64,000 nt of DNA from Methanimicrococcus blatticola (GCF_004363215.1 NZ_SNYS01000006.1:62001-126000); one strand, 5' to 3'; shown: positions 26,378 through 36,321, numbered from the stretch's first letter. The notes: generated by a model from the sequence alone, not told the origin. Numbers and translations are program-made.

Positions 26378-27565
26378 TCATTCGGTCGCGTAATTATCAA
26401 AATAGTTTTTAATCAAAATGATCGGCGTGCCTTTGTCACCGCTGCCGCTTGTCAAATCACACAAACTGCCGAGCAAATCAACGTATCTGCGGGGTGTTGT
26501 TCCTTGTGATTCCATTTTGCCGGCGAGATCTTGTTTGGTTTTGATGCTTTCGCGAAGTGCCGCTTGAAGCTCGTCACCTTCAAGGTCTTTGAATTCGTTG
26601 TCGGCCAAATATTTGAGTTTCAATTCGTTCGGTGTTCCTTCAAGTCCTTTCGTGTATCCGGGAGAAACAACCGGGTCGGCGAGTTCCCAAATACCGGCAA
26701 CCGGATCTTTGAAAGCGCCGTCACCGTAAACCATGACTTCAACCTGTTTTCCTGTTTTGTCTTTGATTTGCTTTTGAACAGTGTTGACGAAAACATCACA
26801 GTCTTTTGGGAAAAGTTTGATTTTGTCTTCTGTTGCCTTGTTGGCGCCGAGGATTCCGTAATCAGGGTTGAAACCGCTGCCGTCAACAGATGCGCTGAGC
26901 AAGTCGTCCAAGCCGTAAACCGTTTCCGCGCCGGCGGCTTTGAGCGTCTTTTTTGTTCTGTGACGGGTGTGAATGTCGGCGGTTAAGATGTGTTTTGTAA
27001 ATTGAAGCGCGGCGCGGGAGTGGTTTGCAAAAATCACTTCAATATTGTCGCCGAGACTTTTGTAATATTCAATATAATCAACGCCGGTCCAAAGGTGTTT
27101 CGTGTTTTCGCCGAATTTTTCTCTGAATTCAGATTCGGTCATCACGTCTTTGTAAGGATCGACACCGGCTTCATCAATCTGTTCCCAGGTGATAATCTGG
27201 TTGCCGACTTCGTCCCCCGGATAGCTGAGAACCAAATAAACTTTATCAAGACCCATTGAAATGCCTTTGAGCATAATTGCAAATCTGTTGCGGCTCAAAA
27301 TCGGGAACAAAACAGCAGCCTCTCCGCTCGGGAATTTGGTTCTGACATCTTTGGCCAGCTGGTCGATTGTTGCGTAATTGCCTTGCGTTCTGGCAACAAC
27401 CGCTTCCGTGACACCGATAACATCACCGTTTTCAATGTCAAAACCGCCGTCTTTAGCGGCAGCAATAACGGATTCCGTTACGATAGATGCTAAGTCGTCC
27501 CCTTCCTTGACAATCGGTGCTTTGATGCCGATAGATTGTGTTCCTGTTAATTTCAAAATGGTCAC
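26378..27565 (-). CDS. CofE-like F420-0:gamma-glutamyl ligase family protein (long form)
   Basis: A 395-residue member of the F420-0:glutamyl ligase fold (PF01996-type). The N-terminus is typical: IGIKAPIVKEGDDLASIV, DGDVIGVTEAVVARTQGNYA and LFPILSRNRFAIMLKGI, and the C-terminal half has MVYGDGAFKDPVAGIWELADP and a SGSGDKGTP loop. Genuine methanogen CofE is about 250 residues; this 390-residue architecture is the one common in bacteria that lack F420 and has no proven substrate. It may add glutamate or another amino acid to a cofactor or nucleoside. No ribosome site other than GGGTGACC just upstream. No cofactor genes lie next to it. Confidence 0.75.
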   Translation of the reverse strand: MTILKLTGTQSIGIKAPIVKEGDDLASIVTESVIAAAKDGGFDIENGDVIGVTEAVVARTQGNYATIDQLAKDVRTKFPSGEAAVLFPILSRNRFAIMLKGISMGLDKVYLVLSYPGDEVGNQIITWEQIDEAGVDPYKDVMTESEFREKFGENTKHLWTGVDYIEYYKSLGDNIEVIFANHSRAALQFTKHILTADIHTRHRTKKTLKAAGAETVYGLDDLLSASVDGSGFNPDYGILGANKATEDKIKLFPKDCDVFVNTVQKQIKDKTGKQVEVMVYGDGAFKDPVAGIWELADPVVSPGYTKGLEGTPNELKLKYLADNEFKDLEGDELQAALRESIKTKQDLAGKMESQGTTPRRYVDLLGSLCDLTSGSGDKGTPIILIKNYFDNYATE

Positions 27566-27891
27566 CCTTTAAATGAGTAATAATTGATATGAAAATAAAT
27601 ATCGAATATTGTATGAACAAGTAAAAAAAGAAAGTGGTTAGATATAAATTTGATTTTCATGAACAAAAATGTAAATTTTCATTTTCAAAAATAATCGGGT
27701 TCGGTTGATTGTATCGTTTAAAAATCAAATATTTAAAATCAAATTCGTTTTTTATAATTTTAAAAAATGGAACGGCTCACGCGCGGCGGACGGCAGAACG
27801 ATTTTTTAGAAAAAGTCTTTATAATCTTCAAAGCATTCATCATAAAAAATAAAATCATTTATTATCAACCCAAAAACAGAGGAAATTTATT
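27566..27891. other. Divergent intergenic region before srp54
   Basis: Holds promoters of the CofE-like gene (minus) and srp54 (plus). A TTTATAATTTT element lies near 27747-27757. No hairpin, operator or SRP RNA signature was seen. Confidence 0.4.
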
Positions 27892-29247
27892 ATGGTCATG
27901 GATAAACTCGGAGATTCTCTCCAAGGCGCGCTCAGAAAGCTTATCGGTGCCGGCCGCATTGACGAAAACATTGTCAATGAAGTGGTTAAAGACATTCAGC
28001 GCGCTCTTTTGACATCCGACGTCAACGTCAAAATGGTTATGGAGATGTCAAAGCGCATCAAGGAAAGGTCGCTTAAAGAAGCGCCGGCCAAAGGTGCTGA
28101 CCCGCGTGAGCACGTCGTTAAAATCGTGTATGAAGAAATGGTTGCCATCATGGGACAAGGCGCAAACATCGAGCTCAAACCCCAAACCATCATGATGGTC
28201 GGTCTCCAGGGCAGCGGTAAAACAACATCTGTTGCCAAGTTGGCGCGTTATTTCCAAAAGAAAGGTCTCAGAGTCGCCGTAATCGGCGCCGACAACTTCC
28301 GTCCGGGCGCTTACCAGCAATTGAAGACGCTTTCTGAAAAGCAGAACATTTATTTCTACGGTGAAGAAAACGAAAAAGACGCTGTCGGAATCGTTAAGCG
28401 CGGCATGAAAGAAATCGAAAAATACGATGTCAAAATCATTGACACTGCCGGCCGTCACGCTTTAGAAGCCGACTTAATCGCGGAAATGGAAGCCATCAAT
28501 GAAGAAGCCAAACCCGGTCAAAAGTTTTTGGTTCTCGACGCCGCTATCGGTCAGCTGGCCGGCCAGCAGGCAAAAGCGTTCAACGATGCCGTCGGTGTTA
28601 CCGGAATCATCATCACCAAGCTCGACGGAACGGCAAAAGGCGGTGGCGCACTCTCAGCGGTCGCTGAAACAGGTGCTCCCATCGCGTTCATCGGTACCGG
28701 TGAAACGCCCGAAGCGTTTGAAAAGTTCGATACCGATCGTTTCATTTCCAGATTGCTCGGCATGGGCGATTTGCAATCCTTGCTTGAAAAAGTTCAGGAA
28801 TCCATGAAAGAATCCGAGCTTGATGTCGATAATATCATGAAAGGCAAATTCACCCTCAATGATATGTACGCCCAGCTCGAAGCGATGAACAAAATGGGAC
28901 CGCTTAAGCAAGTGATGAGCATGCTTCCGCTCGGCTCCATGGGTCTCGGCGGCGCCAAGCTTTCCGATAAAGATTTGGACGCGACAAGCGAGAAAATGAA
29001 GTATTACAAAGTGATTATGGATTCAATGACGGCAAACGAGCGCGACGATCCGAAAATTATCAGTGCCGGCCGCATTCACAGAATTTCAATGGGATCCGGC
29101 AGAAGCCCCGAAGAAATCCGCGAGCTTTTGAAATATCACAAAACCATGCAAACAGCCTTTAAGAATTTCGCCGGCAAAGGCGGCGGACGCAACATGCAGA
29201 AAATGATGAAGAAAGGCGGAAATCCCGGCGGGAATTTCCCCTTCTGA
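27892..29247 (+). CDS. srp54: Signal recognition particle GTPase SRP54
   Basis: A 451-residue SRP54 (Ffh). The N domain ([20 protein letters not shown]) is followed by the G domain: [18 protein letters not shown] (P-loop), [27 protein letters not shown] (G3), [15 protein letters not shown] (G4/closing loop). The M domain has [20 protein letters not shown], the methionine-rich loop [14 protein letters not shown] and the RNA-binding [16 protein letters not shown]. It docks signal sequences with the SRP RNA and the translocon. Start is supported by AGAGG 9 nt upstream; an internal ATG two codons later is possible. Single-gene unit, no SRP19 or 7S RNA alongside. Confidence 0.96.
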   Translation: MVMDKLGDSLQGALRKLIGAGRIDENIVNEVVKDIQRALLTSDVNVKMVMEMSKRIKERSLKEAPAKGADPREHVVKIVYEEMVAIMGQGANIELKPQTIMMVGLQGSGKTTSVAKLARYFQKKGLRVAVIGADNFRPGAYQQLKTLSEKQNIYFYGEENEKDAVGIVKRGMKEIEKYDVKIIDTAGRHALEADLIAEMEAINEEAKPGQKFLVLDAAIGQLAGQQAKAFNDAVGVTGIIITKLDGTAKGGGALSAVAETGAPIAFIGTGETPEAFEKFDTDRFISRLLGMGDLQSLLEKVQESMKESELDVDNIMKGKFTLNDMYAQLEAMNKMGPLKQVMSMLPLGSMGLGGAKLSDKDLDATSEKMKYYKVIMDSMTANERDDPKIISAGRIHRISMGSGRSPEEIRELLKYHKTMQTAFKNFAGKGGGRNMQKMMKKGGNPGGNFPF

Positions 29248-29380
29248 TTTTTTAACTTCCGCTGTGCCGGCAGCTTTGCACGTGCGAGTTGCTGCATTTT
29301 TCATTTTTTTGAAAATCGTCTCATTCTTTTCTTTTTTATTTCTTTTTCCTTTTTTTCATCAGTTTTTAATTTTATAGTTA

Positions 29381-29402
29381 ATACCCTACGGGGGTGTAGT
29401 AT
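29381..29402 (+). promoter_or_regulatory. CsoR-type copper operator overlapping the copA promoter
   Basis: ATACCCTACGGGGGTGTAGTAT is a G-tract pseudo-palindrome (TACCC-TA-CGGGGGTGTA) of the kind bound by CsoR. It directly abuts and partly overlaps the TATA element TATTATATAGA (29399-29410). A csoR gene lies in the same operon. CsoR binds without copper and lets go when Cu(I) is bound, so the layout predicts copper-induced copA-csoR-copZ. Confidence 0.75.
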
Positions 29403-29453
29403 TATATAGAAAGACATCATATTTTTCAATATTATAAATTCGGAGGCTTTAAA

Positions 29454-32045
29454 ATCAAACAAAAATTCAACATCACGGGAATGACTTGTTCATCCTGCAG
29501 CAGCCATGTCGAAAAAGCCGTCAACAAATTAAACGGCATCAAAACTGTAACAGTCAACCTTTTACAGAATTTCATGGTTGTCGAGTATGATGAAAACATT
29601 CTCGGCGAGGCGGACATTATCAAAGCGGTCGTTGATGCCGGATACGGTGCGTTTCCGGCGGATGATAAAGCCAAAGCGAAACAAATGACCGGCGGAGAAA
29701 CGGCCGGCGGACAAGCGGTCAGCCCGGCGGTTCTCGAAGCGGCTCAAATGAAAACCCGTTTGATTTGGTCGATTGTTTTTCTGATTCCGCTCATGTATAT
29801 CGCAATGGGATCAATGATCGGGTTGCCGTTACCGTCTTTTTTGAGCGATCATGAAAACGCGGTTGCTTTCGGCATGGCTCAGCTTTTGCTGACGCTGGCA
29901 ATCGTTTATCTCAACCGCAATTATTTCATCAACGGATTCAAAAGCCTGATCAAACGCGCGCCGACAATGGACGCGCTTATTGCAATCGGCTCGTCGGCGG
30001 CGATTATTTACGGCATTTACGCCATTGTTCGAATCGGATACGGATTGGCCGTTCAGGATTTCGTACTTGTCGAACAATATCATATGGATATGTATTTCGA
30101 GTCCGCCGGAACGATTTTGACACTGATTACGGTCGGAAAATATCTCGAAAGCCGCTCCAAAGGAAAGACGAGCGACGCAATTACACGATTATTGGATTTG
30201 GCGCCGAAAACCGCTTTGATTGAAAAAGACGGCGCCGAAGTTGAAATTCCTGTTGCGGATGTCGCTGTCGGCGATATTCTGATTGTCAAAACCGGCAACA
30301 GTATTCCGGTTGACGGCAGAATCATTGAAGGAACAGCGGCAGTCGACGAATCGGCAATCACAGGCGAAAGTATTCCGGTTGAAAAAACAGTCGGCGACAC
30401 CGTGACAGGCGCAACCGTCAACCGATCCGGATTCATTAAAATGACGGCGGTTCGTGTCGGTGAAGACACGACGCTTGCGCAGATTATCCGTTTAGTTGAA
30501 GAAGCAAGCGCGAGCAAAGCGCCGATTTCAAAATTAGCTGACCGTGTCAGCGCGGTCTTTGTTCCGGCAGTGATTTCAATTGCAGTGCTGGCAACGATTG
30601 TTTGGCTGCTGCTCGGTCACCCGTTTGACTTCGCGCTTTCTATCGGCATTGCCGTTCTGGTTATCAGTTGCCCGTGCGCTTTGGGATTGGCAACGCCGAC
30701 AGCCATCATGGTCGGAACCGGCAAGGGCGCCGAGAACGGCATTTTGTTCAGAAACGCAGAAAGCATTGAAACAGCGCACACGGCAGACGTTGTCATTTTG
30801 GATAAAACAGGAACCGTCACCGTCGGAAAACCGTCTGTGACAAATATTTATCCGACCGGTGCTACTGCAAAAGAAGAATTGATGACTTATGCGGCGTCGG
30901 TTGAAAAATTATCCGAACACCCGTTGGCAATGGCAATTGTTGAAAAAGCAGCGGCAATGAATCTTAATTTGATGCCGGCCGCCGACTTTAAACAAACAGC
31001 CGGCCACGGTATTGAAGCAATGATTCAAAACAGCCGCATCATGGCAGGCAATGCCAAAATGATGACGGCAGAAGGCGTTGATATTCAAAATTTGGCGACC
31101 ATCTCTGATGAAATTGCAAAAAACGGTCAAACGCCGCTTTATTTTGCAAAAAACAAAGAACTTCTCGGCGTGATCTCAATTGCCGATACTATTAAACCGA
31201 CAAGCGGACGCGCGATTGCCGAATTCAAAAATATGGGAATCGATGTCATTTTGCTGACCGGCGACAACGAAAGAACGGCAAAAGCGATTGCCAAACAATT
31301 AGATATTGACGCCGATAACGTGATTGCCGGCGTTTTGCCGGAAGGAAAGGAACAAGTTGTTCGCGATTGGCAGCAAAAAGGAAAGAAAGTCGCAATGATC
31401 GGTGACGGTATCAACGACGCGCCGGCACTGGCACGCGCGGATGTCGGCATTGCAATCGGTGCCGGAACTGATGTTGCCATCGAAAGCGCGGATATCGTTT
31501 TGATGAAAAGCGATTTGATGGATGCCGTGACGGCTTTTAAATTGTCGCGCGCAACGATTCGAAACATCAAACAAAATCTGTTTTGGGCGTTCTTCTATAA
31601 TATTTTGGGAATTCCGCTTGCAGCCGGTCTCTTTTATCCGATGCTCGGATGGAAGCTGAATCCGATGTTTGCGGCAGCAGCGATGAGTTTGTCTTCGCTG
31701 TTTGTTGTCACAAATGCGCTGAGGCTAAGATTCTTCAAGCCGAAATTCAGCACGGAAGAACCGCCGGGAGCTTGTCCGATTGATTTTGAAGAAACAGAAT
31801 CAAAGGAAACAAAAATTGAAAAACCGATGACAAGTAAATCCGTTTTGATGAAAATCGACGGCATGACTTGTATCAATTGCCAAAAACACGTTGAAAAAGC
31901 ATTGAATGCAATTCCGGACATTTCCGCGAAGGTGGATTGGGAAGCAGGAACGGCGCAAATTGTCATGGAAAACGATGTCGATGACGAGACGCTGAAACAG
32001 GCGGTTGAAAAAGAAGGATATACGGTTGTTTCGATTCAGCGTTGA
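29454..32045 (+). CDS. copA: Copper-exporting P1B-type ATPase with N- and C-terminal HMA domains
   Basis: An 863-residue Cu(I) pump. N-terminal heavy-metal domain with GMTCSSC, eight membrane helices with the CPC site ([16 protein letters not shown]), actuator TGESIPVEK, phosphorylation [16 protein letters not shown], and hinge [12 protein letters not shown] second HMA domain (GMTCINC, about residue 800) is at the C-terminus, after the last helices, an uncommon place. The N-terminal HMA needs its first strand, and the first ATG (29481) would cut it. The frame reads back through ACG-GGA to an AUC at 29454 that has GGAGG 7 nt upstream; no ATG, GTG or TTG lies between. I therefore place the start at AUC, tentatively. 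First gene of the copper operon. Confidence 0.9.
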   Translation: MKQKFNITGMTCSSCSSHVEKAVNKLNGIKTVTVNLLQNFMVVEYDENILGEADIIKAVVDAGYGAFPADDKAKAKQMTGGETAGGQAVSPAVLEAAQMKTRLIWSIVFLIPLMYIAMGSMIGLPLPSFLSDHENAVAFGMAQLLLTLAIVYLNRNYFINGFKSLIKRAPTMDALIAIGSSAAIIYGIYAIVRIGYGLAVQDFVLVEQYHMDMYFESAGTILTLITVGKYLESRSKGKTSDAITRLLDLAPKTALIEKDGAEVEIPVADVAVGDILIVKTGNSIPVDGRIIEGTAAVDESAITGESIPVEKTVGDTVTGATVNRSGFIKMTAVRVGEDTTLAQIIRLVEEASASKAPISKLADRVSAVFVPAVISIAVLATIVWLLLGHPFDFALSIGIAVLVISCPCALGLATPTAIMVGTGKGAENGILFRNAESIETAHTADVVILDKTGTVTVGKPSVTNIYPTGATAKEELMTYAASVEKLSEHPLAMAIVEKAAAMNLNLMPAADFKQTAGHGIEAMIQNSRIMAGNAKMMTAEGVDIQNLATISDEIAKNGQTPLYFAKNKELLGVISIADTIKPTSGRAIAEFKNMGIDVILLTGDNERTAKAIAKQLDIDADNVIAGVLPEGKEQVVRDWQQKGKKVAMIGDGINDAPALARADVGIAIGAGTDVAIESADIVLMKSDLMDAVTAFKLSRATIRNIKQNLFWAFFYNILGIPLAAGLFYPMLGWKLNPMFAAAAMSLSSLFVVTNALRLRFFKPKFSTEEPPGACPIDFEETESKETKIEKPMTSKSVLMKIDGMTCINCQKHVEKALNAIPDISAKVDWEAGTAQIVMENDVDDETLKQAVEKEGYTVVSIQR

Positions 32046-32090
32046 GAGAACCGAACAGAAAGATCCGAACAAAATAAAGAGAGGGAAATT

Positions 32091-32360
32091 ATGAGAGCAG
32101 ATAAAAAAGCCGTTTTGCGGCTGTTAAAAACGGCACGCGGTCAGATTGACGGTATTATTAAAATGGTGGAGGAAGACAAATATTGTATTGATATTGTTCA
32201 CCAAATTATGGCCAGTGAAGCCGTTTTAAGAAAGACGTCGAAACTTGTTCTTCAAGGACATTTATCGGGCTGTGTCAGCGAGGCGTTTGACGGCGGACCG
32301 GAAGAACGCGAAGAAAAAATCAATGAAATTATCGATGTTTTTGACAAACTGAACAAATAA
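32091..32360 (+). CDS. csoR: CsoR-family copper-sensing repressor
   Basis: An 89-residue all-helical regulator. Copper ligands C32, H57 and C61 (YCIDIVHQI and QGHLSGCV) are all present, defining the Cu(I)-binding C-H-C type rather than the nickel (RcnR) or persulfide (CstR) types. RGQIDGIIKMVEEDKYC is the conserved first helix. It would hold the operator ahead of copA closed and release on Cu(I) binding. It lies 45 bp after copA with AGAGGGA 5 nt upstream of the ATG, in the same direction. A copZ gene follows. Confidence 0.93.
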   Translation: MRADKKAVLRLLKTARGQIDGIIKMVEEDKYCIDIVHQIMASEAVLRKTSKLVLQGHLSGCVSEAFDGGPEEREEKINEIIDVFDKLNK

Positions 32361-32485
32361 GTCAGCAGCCGATCAAAAACATCATAATACAAATCAACAC
32401 CCAAACAACACAACAAAAGAATTCAAAATAAATAAAACAAATTAAAACAAAAAATAAATTAAATCAAAATCAGGAGACATAAATT

Positions 32486-32689
32486 ATGGAATCAGTCACT
32501 TTTAAAGTCGGCGGCATGACTTGCGGCCACTGCCAGAGAAGAGTTGAAGACGCATTGAAAAACGTTGACGGCGTTGCAAAAGCAACCGTTAATCTTGAAA
32601 AAGGAGAAGCGACAATCGAATATGACGACTTTAAAACAAACCCCGACGTTTTGAAAAGAGCCGTCGCAGACGCCGGATACGAAGTTTAA
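32486..32689 (+). CDS. copZ: CopZ-like copper chaperone (single HMA domain)
   Basis: A 67-residue ferredoxin-fold metal carrier. GMTCGHC (residues 10-16) supplies the two Cu(I)-binding cysteines; VEDALKNVDGVAKATVNLEKG and ADAGYEV complete the fold. The extra His between the cysteines is found in bacterial CopZ as well. It carries Cu(I) to the HMA domains of the pump. The intergenic gap of 125 bp to csoR is AT-rich, so a second promoter is possible; an AGGAG lies 9 nt upstream. Confidence 0.92.
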   Translation: MESVTFKVGGMTCGHCQRRVEDALKNVDGVAKATVNLEKGEATIEYDDFKTNPDVLKRAVADAGYEV

Positions 32690-33628
32690 CTTCTTATCCG
32701 CTTTTCTTTTATTTTCATTTATTTTCTTTTTCAATTTCAGGGTTTTTCGTTTTTCAATTTTCAGATTTGTCCCTTTTCAGTTCTTCATTTTTTTCAGTTT
32801 TTCAAATCTTCAATCTTTTCCGTTTTTCAGCTCTTTATTCTTTTCAGTTTTTCAAATCTTTCATTTTTCAACTTTTTTGTTTTTTCAGAATCAGTACACT
32901 AAATTTTATCAATTTGATAACGTCATATTGTCAATATAAAAATTTATATCTGATAATTTCTATGTTCTCTAACTAAAATAAATTTTTATTTGTGCAATCA
33001 AATTATAGATTTTCAAAATTTTCAATAGGGGTTGAATGTTTTTTCGTCATGGGACTATTTTTCCAAACGAATTGATGTTCCAAAGGAAATGATATTTCCA
33101 TCTCCCCTTGTTTCCAATGAACTGGAAATCAATTAACAATAAGGCTATTGAATTTGTTTTTCATTCGAAACATCGGTCACTTTTTACGGGATTTATATGT
33201 TCGGGTGAAAACAAAAATATATATCCAATCTGTCTCTTATGCTCGATTTTCCATTGGAAATACAGGGGTGCTTTTCCCATAAGTTTTAATACCTTTACTT
33301 CTCTTGGATACTTTACACAAAATACGCCGGTTTGAAAATACCGGAATTATTACAATAATAAATTTTCATATGCCACAACCGGTTTTCCGGTAATTAAAAA
33401 CCAAAAACGCTACCGATTCATACATTTTAACCGTTTGATCGATTTTTCAAAAACATTGCCGATTTCGGTAAAATTCCGAGATTTTGGCAAAATTCCGATA
33501 TTGGTCGGAGGTAACCGGGGTTTTCCGGTTATTTGCAGTTTATAAAAACGGAAAATACGGCAGCGTGTGGTTTGACTTGCCGCTTTCCTGGTATTTATTT
33601 GATGAGTCTCACAGGAGATTTAATAATT
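32690..33628. other. Gene-free region: T-rich terminator tract, ORB-like boxes and orc1 promoter
   Basis: From 32700 to 32890 the plus strand is dense in T runs interspersed with TTTTCAG words, a likely terminator of the copper operon. From 33010 to 33271 lie ORB-like boxes. From 33327 to 33530 TTCCGGT/ACCGG-type words recur at least five times. TTTATAAAAAC near 33541 is the likely TATA box of orc1. Confidence 0.6.
33010..33271. other. ORB-like boxes upstream of orc1/cdc6 (candidate origin)
   Basis: Two strong boxes face each other: 33102-33122 on the minus strand (TTCATTGGAAACAAGGGGAG) and 33247-33270 on the plus strand (TTTTCCATTGGAAATACAGG then GGTG). Weaker relatives are at about 33010-33035 (GGGGTT tail) and 33079-33090 (TTCCAAAGGAAA). 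The AT-rich stretch between the strong boxes is about 125 bp. Archaeal origins are commonly next to orc1/cdc6, whose ATG is 360 bp to the right. Confidence 0.6.
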
Positions 33629-34876
33629 ATGACAAGCTCCCTAAACAAATTATTTGAACGCCTTCTTGAAAATGAATCTATTTTCAAGGACAAGGAAGTT
33701 CTCCGACATTCATACACGCCCGATGTTTTGGTTCATCGTGACGAACAAACGGAGGAATTGGCAACGATTTTGGTTTCCGCGCTTCGCGGCGAGGCCCCGT
33801 CCAATATTCTCATTTACGGTAAAACAGGAACCGGAAAAACAGCCGTGACGCGGTATGTCGGCAAAGAGCTTGAAAACATGAGCGAAAAAATGGGCGTCAA
33901 ATGTTCCGTTATTTATGTGAATTGCGAAGTAATCGACACGCAATACAGACTTTTGGCAAATCTGGCCCGTCATTTCGGTGAAGATATTCCGATGACCGGC
34001 TGGCCGACTGACCAGGTTTTCCACAAATTCAAAGAAGCATTGGACACACAGGAACAAGTTCTCATCGTTATTTTGGACGAAATCGATAAGCTTGTCAAGA
34101 AAGGCGATGACGTTCTCTACAATTTATCCCGTATTAATTCCAGTTTAAAACAGGCGCGTGTCAGCATTATCGGCGTGTCAAACGACTTGAAATTTACAGA
34201 CTTTTTAGACCCGCGCGTGAAAAGCTCTCTCGGCGAAGAAGAAATCATTTATCCGCCGTACGATGCCGATCAGATTCGCGATATTCTTTACCAGCGCGCT
34301 GAAATGGCGTACAACGAAAACGTTTTAGACGGTTCCGTCATTCCTCTATGTGCCGCTTTGGCCGCCCAGGAACACGGTGACGCCCGCCGCGCGCTTGATC
34401 TGCTTCGCGTTTCCGGTGAAATCGCCGAACGCCGCGAAGAAAAAATCGTGACGGAAATCCATGTCCGCGTCGCGCAGGACAAGATTGAAGTTGACCGTGT
34501 CGTTGAAGTTGTCCGCACGCTTCCGACACAATCCAAACTCGTTTTATTCAGCATCGTCACGCTCAACATCAGCGCTCAAAACCAAAACCTTTCCCCGCAA
34601 AGCATTACGACGGGTGAAGTGTACAACATTTACAGAAAACTCTGTAAAGCGATTGACATGGACGTTTTGACACAGCGCCGCGTGACTGATTTAATGTCGG
34701 AACTCGACATGCTCGGCATTATCAACGCGGTTGTCGTCAGCAAAGGCCGCTACGGCCGAACAAAAGAAATTTCTTTGTCCGTTCCGGTCAAAAACACATA
34801 CGATGTGCTTCTTGAAGATTACAAGTTGACGCCGCTTCAAAATTACAGTCACAACGTGAAAATCGGTTATTTCTGA
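33629..34876 (+). CDS. cdc6: Orc1/Cdc6 replication initiator
   Basis: A 415-residue AAA+ initiator that binds ORB boxes and loads MCM. Visible: YGKTGTGKTAVTRYVG (Walker A), IVILDEIDKLVKKG (Walker B), SIIGVSNDLKF (sensor 1), HGDARRALDLLRVSGEIAE (sensor 2), and a winged-helix domain (TGEVYNIYRKLCKAIDMDVLTQRRVTDLMSELDMLGII). The start MTSSLNKLFERLLEN is chosen because AGGAG lies 11 nt upstream and the family starts so; the open frame extends 32 codons earlier without support. Candidate ORB elements lie upstream. A 10-bp hairpin ends the unit. The window shows only this Orc1 gene; others may exist elsewhere. Confidence 0.95.
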   Translation: MTSSLNKLFERLLENESIFKDKEVLRHSYTPDVLVHRDEQTEELATILVSALRGEAPSNILIYGKTGTGKTAVTRYVGKELENMSEKMGVKCSVIYVNCEVIDTQYRLLANLARHFGEDIPMTGWPTDQVFHKFKEALDTQEQVLIVILDEIDKLVKKGDDVLYNLSRINSSLKQARVSIIGVSNDLKFTDFLDPRVKSSLGEEEIIYPPYDADQIRDILYQRAEMAYNENVLDGSVIPLCAALAAQEHGDARRALDLLRVSGEIAERREEKIVTEIHVRVAQDKIEVDRVVEVVRTLPTQSKLVLFSIVTLNISAQNQNLSPQSITTGEVYNIYRKLCKAIDMDVLTQRRVTDLMSELDMLGIINAVVVSKGRYGRTKEISLSVPVKNTYDVLLEDYKLTPLQNYSHNVKIGYF

Positions 34877-34885
34877 TACTGTCAA

Positions 34886-34920
34886 AGATGAAAGCTTCTC
34901 GGCTTTCATCTCACCTTTTT
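34886..34920 (+). terminator. Terminator of cdc6
   Basis: AGATGAAAGC and GCTTTCATCT form a perfect 10-bp stem with loop TTCTCG (34886-34911), followed by CACCTTTTT. Confidence 0.8.
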
Positions 34921-35083
34921 AAATTACTTTTAATCGCTTTTTTAATTGTTTTTTTAAAATTTGATTTTTTAAAATATCTGTTTATTCATTTTTTAAAATT
35001 AATGCTGCCACGCGCGCCGGCGCAAACATCTTTTCAGAACATTCATAAAAACATATTTATGACCCGAATCCTATTTTCTTCTT

Positions 35084-35926
35084 ATGAAAAAAGGTCTTTT
35101 TCCGTTTCTTATTTTAGTTTTAATTGTTGCAGCCGTTTCTTTGAGCGGATGTTTATCCGCATTTACCGGAGAAACAAACAATGCAGCAGAAGCGGAAGAT
35201 ATTGCCGGCGTTTTGGATATTTATGAATTGAATATTTTCGTGCCGACGGTCAAAGGCGTTGAAAAAATTGTCGAATCCGGTACGTATTTTGTTGATTCGG
35301 ATTCTTCGGCGGTACAAGTTATCCGCTTGGTCAATGATCAAAAGGAAGTTTCTCTTCTCAAAGATTCCGGTTTATTCTCTTTTGAAGCACCGGAATTTAC
35401 GGAAATATATTTCATTACGGCTGAAAACTTTACCATGACGGAAGACGGCATCGCTGTTCTTCTTGAAAATCCGGCGATGACTGATCTTGCTTACACGCTG
35501 GAAGGTGTAAAGCGTTCGCCGACAATTAAATTTGAAGAAAATTTCACGGGCGTTTTGGTCTATACTTTCCGTCCGCATATGGGCGGCACATCCATTTACG
35601 TCAACGACGGCGCGGACGCGATTCAAATTATTCTGCCGGACGGATTGACAACCGGCAGCAGAATCATCGGAACGGCATCGCCGACACCGGATTCATTTGA
35701 AGAAGATGAAAACGGCAGAGATGTTTTGAAATGGAACAGCCCGATGAGTTCCGTCAACGTCAAATATTACAGCGAAAACGCGCCGTTTTATCTGTTGATT
35801 TCATTCTCGGCTTTAGTCGGCGCAATTATTGCCGTTTTCCTGTGGTACAGATATCAGATTAAAAAACTGCATAAGATTACAAATTTGATTGATGACGAAA
35901 AATCAGGTTTCAGAAAGCAGCAATAA
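35084..35926 (+). CDS. DUF5803-type lipoprotein with C-terminal membrane anchor
   Basis: A 280-residue protein. The signal sequence ends in a lipobox (SLSGCLSAF, Cys about residue 23), so the mature protein is likely lipid-anchored. A beta-rich extracellular domain follows (IYELNIFVPTVKGVEKIVE; GGTSIYVNDGADAIQIILPDG), then a single membrane helix (FYLLISFSALVGAIIAVFLW, about 235-255) and a short basic cytosolic tail. This matches the uncharacterised DUF5803 family seen in methanogens and haloarchaea. Leaderless: a CATATTTATG element lies about 30 bp upstream of the ATG. No neighbours point to a function. Confidence 0.75.
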   Translation: MKKGLFPFLILVLIVAAVSLSGCLSAFTGETNNAAEAEDIAGVLDIYELNIFVPTVKGVEKIVESGTYFVDSDSSAVQVIRLVNDQKEVSLLKDSGLFSFEAPEFTEIYFITAENFTMTEDGIAVLLENPAMTDLAYTLEGVKRSPTIKFEENFTGVLVYTFRPHMGGTSIYVNDGADAIQIILPDGLTTGSRIIGTASPTPDSFEEDENGRDVLKWNSPMSSVNVKYYSENAPFYLLISFSALVGAIIAVFLWYRYQIKKLHKITNLIDDEKSGFRKQQ

Positions 35927-36178
35927 TCCAAAAACAATCAATAATCCAAAAACAACCAATAATCAAATAATTAACAATCAAGACAATCAACAATCAAAAC
36001 AATCAAAAAAATAAACCCAAACATCGGGTTATGATGAATTTCATCAAACCCGAACGCCCTTTAAAATCCGAAAAAGAAAAAATGATATTAATTTCATGGT
36101 TTTACCGGCGTTCGCTTTTTTTAAATTTTAAAATGGATGTTTGTTTTTTTACAATTTTATGAAAGACAAAACAACCGC

Positions 36179-36226
36179 CTCCAACGCGAGTTTCATGAGT
36201 GAAGCGAATGAAAGGAGGCGTTGGAG
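36179..36226. repeat. Inverted repeat CTCCAACGC/GCGTTGGAG
   Basis: Perfect 9-bp arms separated by 30 bp. The loop contains GTGAAGCGAA, which recurs (reverse complement TTCGCTTCGCTCAC) in the loop of the next hairpin. Confidence 0.7.
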
Positions 36227-36321
36227 ATTCGTACTCATTTGTTGAATAAACACAACAAACTCGGTGATAAATTACAAACAATAACTCGGAAGAAGAGTTT
36301 TTAGCAGTGGCGTGGTATAAT

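Noticed and set aside
27566-27891. SRP RNA next to srp54
   Set aside because: No GGAGCAG-type tetraloop or matching helices in either strand of the interval.
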